From Nymphaea colorata (Eukaryota > Streptophyta > Magnoliopsida > Nymphaeales > Nymphaeaceae): 64,000 bases of DNA. Shown piece by piece: positions 59,490 to 64,000 of the stretch (positions within the stretch are counted from its first letter, which is position 1; every line of letters starts with the position of its first letter). The stretch covers positions 31,221,706-31,285,705 of the forward strand of contig NC_045139.1 of assembly GCF_008831285.2 (NCBI RefSeq), read 5' to 3'. A program made the position numbers and the translations under genes. A model generated the notes under the pieces. It saw only the letters and a program-made list of their open reading frames with translations. It ran no database searches and had not been told where the DNA came from.

Positions 59490-59765
59490 ATAATAGTTGG
59501 TAGGCCAGACCCTTCTCAGTCTAGTTGCGGATCCGACTCCAAGGCATCAGTGCTCAGACCGGACCCGCTTCCTGCTGGACTTAATCACAAGTCAGATTAA
59601 CAACAAGAAACTGAACTGCACCTATCCCTCACCCAGATAAAATCCACTTAGTTTCCAAGTTGCACCAGAAATCAGATCCAAACCGGATTCCGGTGCAAAA
59701 TCTCTTATAAAGCAAGCACGTCTTGCTCCATTTACTAATAAAATCCTATGAATTCAATTCTCTAG
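59490..59765 (+). mobile_element. Possible solo LTR or LTR fragment
   Basis: The stretch has promoter-like TATAAAG (59706-59712) 27 bases before AATAAA (59739-59744), the close TATA and poly(A) spacing of a plant LTR R region, after GC-richer sequence. Downstream an ATG at 59839 opens MADETNKRSRRQ but stops within 30 codons. I could not fix both ends or a target duplication. Confidence 0.3.
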
Positions 59766-61320
59766 CTAATGGAGTCTTTTACCTTCCAACGAAATCCAAA
59801 TCCTGCAAGATCCAGAAAACCTGGCACTCAATTTGATCATGGCCGACGAGACCAACAAACGGTCTCGAAGGCAGGTGTGGCTTGGCTTCAAAGGCAGTTC
59901 ATATGATGAGTTCAGAGCAACTGCCTGAGCTCTGGAAAGCAACAAAGAAATCACTCTTGGGGTGGGCGACCAGGCCGGCCGCGTCGGCTCCACCTTCTCA
60001 CCCCGATCTATGTTCATGCTCATCCCCTCATGGACGGATGCAGGTGTGGGCACTGCGTGGGCAATTGTCAAACTGTTTATTTTCATACTGAGACATCGGG
60101 ATCGTTTTTCTCATTTATATATTGGTGTCCCTCAAAAATTTTAAATTTTATAACCAAGGCCTCTTAACCAGAATTTTAAATTTTTAAATATTACTTTAAG
60201 CAATATTTAAAAAGAGACACACAATTTTCATTAGCAGATTCAAGCTCATTCAAATAACACTATGGGCATCCTTTTTCACAAGCATCCAGTTCCATCCACG
60301 GATACGACGCAAAAAAGGCACATAAAAGTGTGGATTTCTTTTCATCAATTTCAGCAAAACAGAAAACTACATTATCAAGTGTTTTTTTATACCACCAAAT
60401 GACCGGGTGATAAGAAGTAAGTAGGAAATATAAAATTTAAATTGAGTGGTAGGACTTGACATCCAAGTTGAAGGGTGTCTCATTCTATCACTGACACCGA
60501 CGCAGTTCAGAACCCCGGAGGCAAAGGGGATGAAGGGGCCTCCAGGCTTCGCTTTGAACGGTGAGATTGACCCTCTCGCTCAGCCGAAATTGAGCCCAAT
60601 TTTTTTTTTTTTTTGCAGTTTTATTTGTATATAAAGTTGGAAGGGGTACTCCATAAGTTGTCTACCTCCAAAGTTGAAAGGCAAACTTGTATTCGGTTGA
60701 TTCCAATTCCTAGACCCAGAGAGCCTCTACTGCAACCAATAATTGCTATTTGGTTAGTTTTTGGATCTAGATCCAGATCCAACCAATTATTTGCACCCTT
60801 GGCCTTCAACCTTTTCCAAAGACGAGGCGTAGTTATCATTTAAAATTAAGTCTCGGTTTCAGTTCGTGTTTGATTGGATCTATTTCACATAATGTACTAT
60901 TTGAGATCCAGATCCATGTTATACACGGAAGGTTCTATATGGATCTAACTGAGATTTATCCTCAGACATGTGGCAGATTGGATTTAGACAGGAAAGGTAT
61001 TTCCATATCATGCTGATCAGATAGCGCCCTGTCTGACAGGCGTCAGATTCAGATTTGGATTTTTCTAACTGAAATTACCACTCAGATCTCCTCCACCGTG
61101 TGGAACCCCAATCGCTTGTCCATTTAGATCCATTCATGAATCCAGATCTGGTACACTTAGACCCGAATTTATCTGTGTCAAGCATGTGAAAAGGGTTGTA
61201 TGAAAGATGATCAGGCACAAATAGGATCCAAATCAACTTTATGAAGAACAATCATAGTTTTGTATCCATATCCATATCCATATCCAATTGCGGACTGTGG
61301 ATTCAAAATGGTCCCATACA
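59766..61320. other. Intergenic stretch, repeat debris
   Basis: No gene is recognised. A poly-T run lies at 60601-60614. From about 60750 to 61320 there are many copies of GATCCAGATCC, CAGATTTGGAT and CCATATCCATATCC words, probably remnants of dispersed elements with related motifs. Confidence 0.4.
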
Positions 61321-61588
61321 TAGGGAGTGTTTGATTACTCGGGAATTTGAAATCTATGATCTGATGTCTGACATAGCGTGTTTTTGCTGATGTGACAAAA
61401 GATCCATGGCAAATTTTTATAGTTTATCAAATCATATGTCAAACCAAAAATCTACACTTAACATCTTTATTTTACTTTTTCGGGATGAAAAAATGTCGGA
61501 TTTAAGATGGGAGGGGGAGATTGTGATCTTAACTCCAATGTTCTCTAATCATGAGGATCTTAAATCCGATGATATCAAACGCCCCCTA
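61321..61588. mobile_element. MITE candidate, 268 bp
   Basis: The left end TAGGGAGTGTTTGATTACTC corresponds to the inverse complement of the right end, TAGGGGGCGTTTGATATCAT; the inverted repeat continues to about 32 bases with some mismatches. It lacks a transposase and I found no clear target duplication, so hAT versus PIF/Harbinger cannot be decided. Confidence 0.55.
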
Positions 61589-63732
61589 ATGATCCAACAT
61601 GAATTGAAGATCAAACCAAACACGTATCTATAGATATAGAAGGCTCGACCGACACTTTTGCTGCCGTCGCCATCGGATTCAGATCCAAAACAAGAATGAA
61701 CCCACCAAGCAAGACAAGAATGGATCCAACAAGGAAAACAAGTATCATGTTTGATAGGCCCTGTGATGGATCGAGTCAATGGTGCCAAACAATGGATTTG
61801 GGGTCCCAAAAGTCTAAAGGCATCGGCCTATGCTCGACTCCTTTGAACACAAAGTCTGCCACTCAATCAGCCAAACCATCACTGTGAATGAAAAAGATTT
61901 CGAGAAAATTCTAGTTAAGCGTTCGCTTTTTGTCAGAATTCCAGAAACAGTCCTCCCATTATCAGAACTTTCTGTCTTGCTTTTCTGATAAAGACTGTCA
62001 TTTAGAAAGTGTTATTTTTATTTTGCATGGTTGCTTAATAGAGCTGACCATCCTAAAAGATTTTGGCCATCAATAGATATGTGATTGACGCCAAGTGGCA
62101 AAGTCATTCCACCGACGCAAATGAAAAGCTTTAACACCCAAGTCTGCTTCGTTGATAAAAATCTCTTAAATATTGTTAAGATTTGTTTAGGTCGCTCCTA
62201 AAATACTAATATCAGTTCTCACGTTTTTAAAATTTGATTGCACTCAACTGAAAAAAAAATAGTTTATCTTATTTATATATATATTTGCCATGTTTTACAT
62301 TAAAAAACAGGACATGTGAGGGAAAAACAGAGAAAAGCCATAAATAAATGCAAAACTCAATATCTATTTGATTCTATAGAATTTCCACATTTTTTTATTT
62401 TTCTAGCCATATTTTAATTCATTAATGCCCTTTTTTGCTTTCTTATGAATAATATAAAACTTTTATATGCATCCCGTTTGCTCATACAGAAAAGGAAAAG
62501 CTACTGAGATTATGTTGTTCGACCAGTGTGAGTCATTAACTCAAAATGCAGAGCTGGTGACGAAAAGTTTAAAAAAAAAAATGTGACTCGCATGTTCGAG
62601 AATATGGATAAAAGATGGGGTTGGATGTGGAAATTTTTCTCAAAAGATTTTATTGAAAAACAGATAGCACATGTTACAAAATGTCGTTTTTACAATAATA
62701 GCCACACAAGGTGTTAATGGGATCTGAATTGAGATGTTGTTTGTACCTATAAACATATATGGACAATAACCATATTTGCCCTTTGATAATGTCTAACATG
62801 TTGGATATTTTTGGAAAACGAGTCCATCAATTTCTTAAAAAAAAAAAAAGAAATTAAAAAAATTAAAAAAAAAAAAACTATGAGCCTTGGGTGAAAACCC
62901 CAATTACATAACTAGTAAGCTTGAAGTTGACAGGAATTTTAACATTTTATATGAAGGTGTTTGTTAAGAAGAACATTATGTTAGGTAATATTATGTGGAG
63001 ATTGACTAAATAATTGTTATTAAATTCAATAATCAAATGCTATACAGAATTACACCTACGTTCACATGATTTTATAATGCTTCGATGATTAGAAGTCGTA
63101 AAGAACTCATTTTCTAGACTAGTTTGATTAGCTAAGAAGTGGCAAAGAGTATGAAGACTTATATTTGGATTGGATATTTATCCAAATCCAAACAAAAACG
63201 GCATTGGAAGCCCTATCTGGACCTGATCAGACCTCCAAATTGTAGACCTGACTCACCATATCCTGATCCAATGCAAAGTGTAAATCCCTAATTATCAATA
63301 ATTAATTGCAGTAGAACTTGCAGAACACATAGTTAGCGTTACCAATAATTAGAAATTTTCTTCTAAGTCAATAATGTTTGCTCTTGTAGATGTTATTTTC
63401 GATTTTTTTTTTTTCTTTTTTAACATAGTTTTTGAGTTGTTTGCAGGCAAGCGATGCGGCTTAAACTTCAAATGCAATTCTAAGTTTTTATTCTCCTTCA
63501 TTGCTGTTTTTTTTTTTTTTAATTCAACCTTTATTGGAATCAGCCCAAAGAATAAAAAGTACACTAATAATTAAATACAAACAAAACAAGGACTTAGCGG
63601 ACACACGGTTCAAAATCGCCCGAACTTTGAATATGGTTTTCCATAAATTAAAAAAAAAACAATACAACTCAGTTTTGCCATGCAGAATGTCAAGTTTATA
63701 GTTTATTATAAGTCATTTTGAACGAACGCATT
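61589..63732. other. AT-rich intergenic stretch, nothing recognised
   Basis: Poly-A runs (for example 62838-62877), a few short frames and no family match on either strand. Confidence 0.45.
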
Positions 63733-63776
63733 TATATATATATATATATAACATAACTAATCAAATCAGATTAAAG

Positions 63777-63809
<33 letters not shown>

Positions 63810-63961
63810 CATAACTAATCAAATTAAGAACGTAACTAATCAGATTAAGAACGTAACTAGTAACTAATCAGATTAAAAGGGTGTATCGTTGTTATTGTTA
63901 ACACCGAAACTATATATATATATATATATATAATATATATATATATTTATTTATTTATTTA
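63733..63961. repeat. Nested tandem array: (TA)n tracts alternating with an ACTAATCAGATTAA unit
   Basis: TA tracts lie at 63733-63750, 63779-63808 and 63911-63946 (interrupted). Between them are four imperfect copies of a roughly 20-base unit built on TAACTAATCA(A)GATTAA, two of them preceded by GAACG. A (TTTA)n tract closes the array at about 63945-63961. Confidence 0.9.
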
Positions 63962-64000
63962 TGCGAATCCAATTACCTATATTCGAATCGGCACTCAGGT

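Noticed and set aside
1..64000. tRNA genes, conserved miRNA sequences, CRISPR arrays and viral inserts
   Set aside because: None was seen on reading both strands for conserved tRNA boxes, the common plant miRNA families, regularly spaced repeats or viral polymerase motifs. Only a computed search could exclude them firmly.

Overview
The window is nuclear DNA of a flowering plant. It is AT-rich, its genes are split by GT-AG introns, and it holds plant-specific families (plastid-type arogenate dehydratase, AP2/ERF of the DREB type, ATL-like RING-H2) among many small non-autonomous transposons. The exact lineage cannot be read from the sequence. I see no tRNA, rRNA, CRISPR array, operon, intact autonomous transposon or virus-derived gene.

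Layout: (1) 1-966, minus strand, a 3'-truncated, intronless, divergent arogenate/prephenate dehydratase (ADT) with a TATA box near 1065. (2) About 1-9.7 kb, gene-poor, with a microsatellite palindrome and a hAT-type MITE flanked by a perfect 8-bp duplication. (3) 10060-24512, plus strand, a complete 16-exon SMU1 splicing-factor gene (514 aa: LisH, CTLH, WD40) whose introns carry a TRIM retroelement and a MITE candidate. (4) 25654-28618, minus strand, convergent with SMU1, a three-exon membrane-anchored RING-H2 (ATL-like) gene with unusual RING spacing. (5) About 28.6-35.1 kb, repeat-rich. (6) 35423-36079, plus strand, an intronless DREB-type AP2/ERF transcription factor of the ERF024-027 kind. 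(7) About 36-51.4 kb, gene-poor: long (TA)n tracts, two related Tourist-like MITEs around a GC-rich foldback, an 81-bp minisatellite, and a complete TRIM element with 5-bp duplications, equal LTRs and an initiator-tRNA-Met primer site. (8) 51.5-57.3 kb, plus strand, a TRM/DUF4378-like gene (547 aa, three coding exons) with a TATA box and a long leader. (9) 57.3-64 kb, repeats only.

The genes do not form a pathway: phenylalanine synthesis, splicing, ubiquitination, stress transcription and a probable cytoskeletal scaffold are simply neighbours. I did not find a convincing undescribed multi-gene system. The most useful leads are the ADT paralog lacking the canonical phenylalanine-binding motif, the TRIM family with an intact copy and a decayed intronic copy, the Tourist pair with its intervening foldback, and the RING-H2 gene with altered zinc-ligand spacing.
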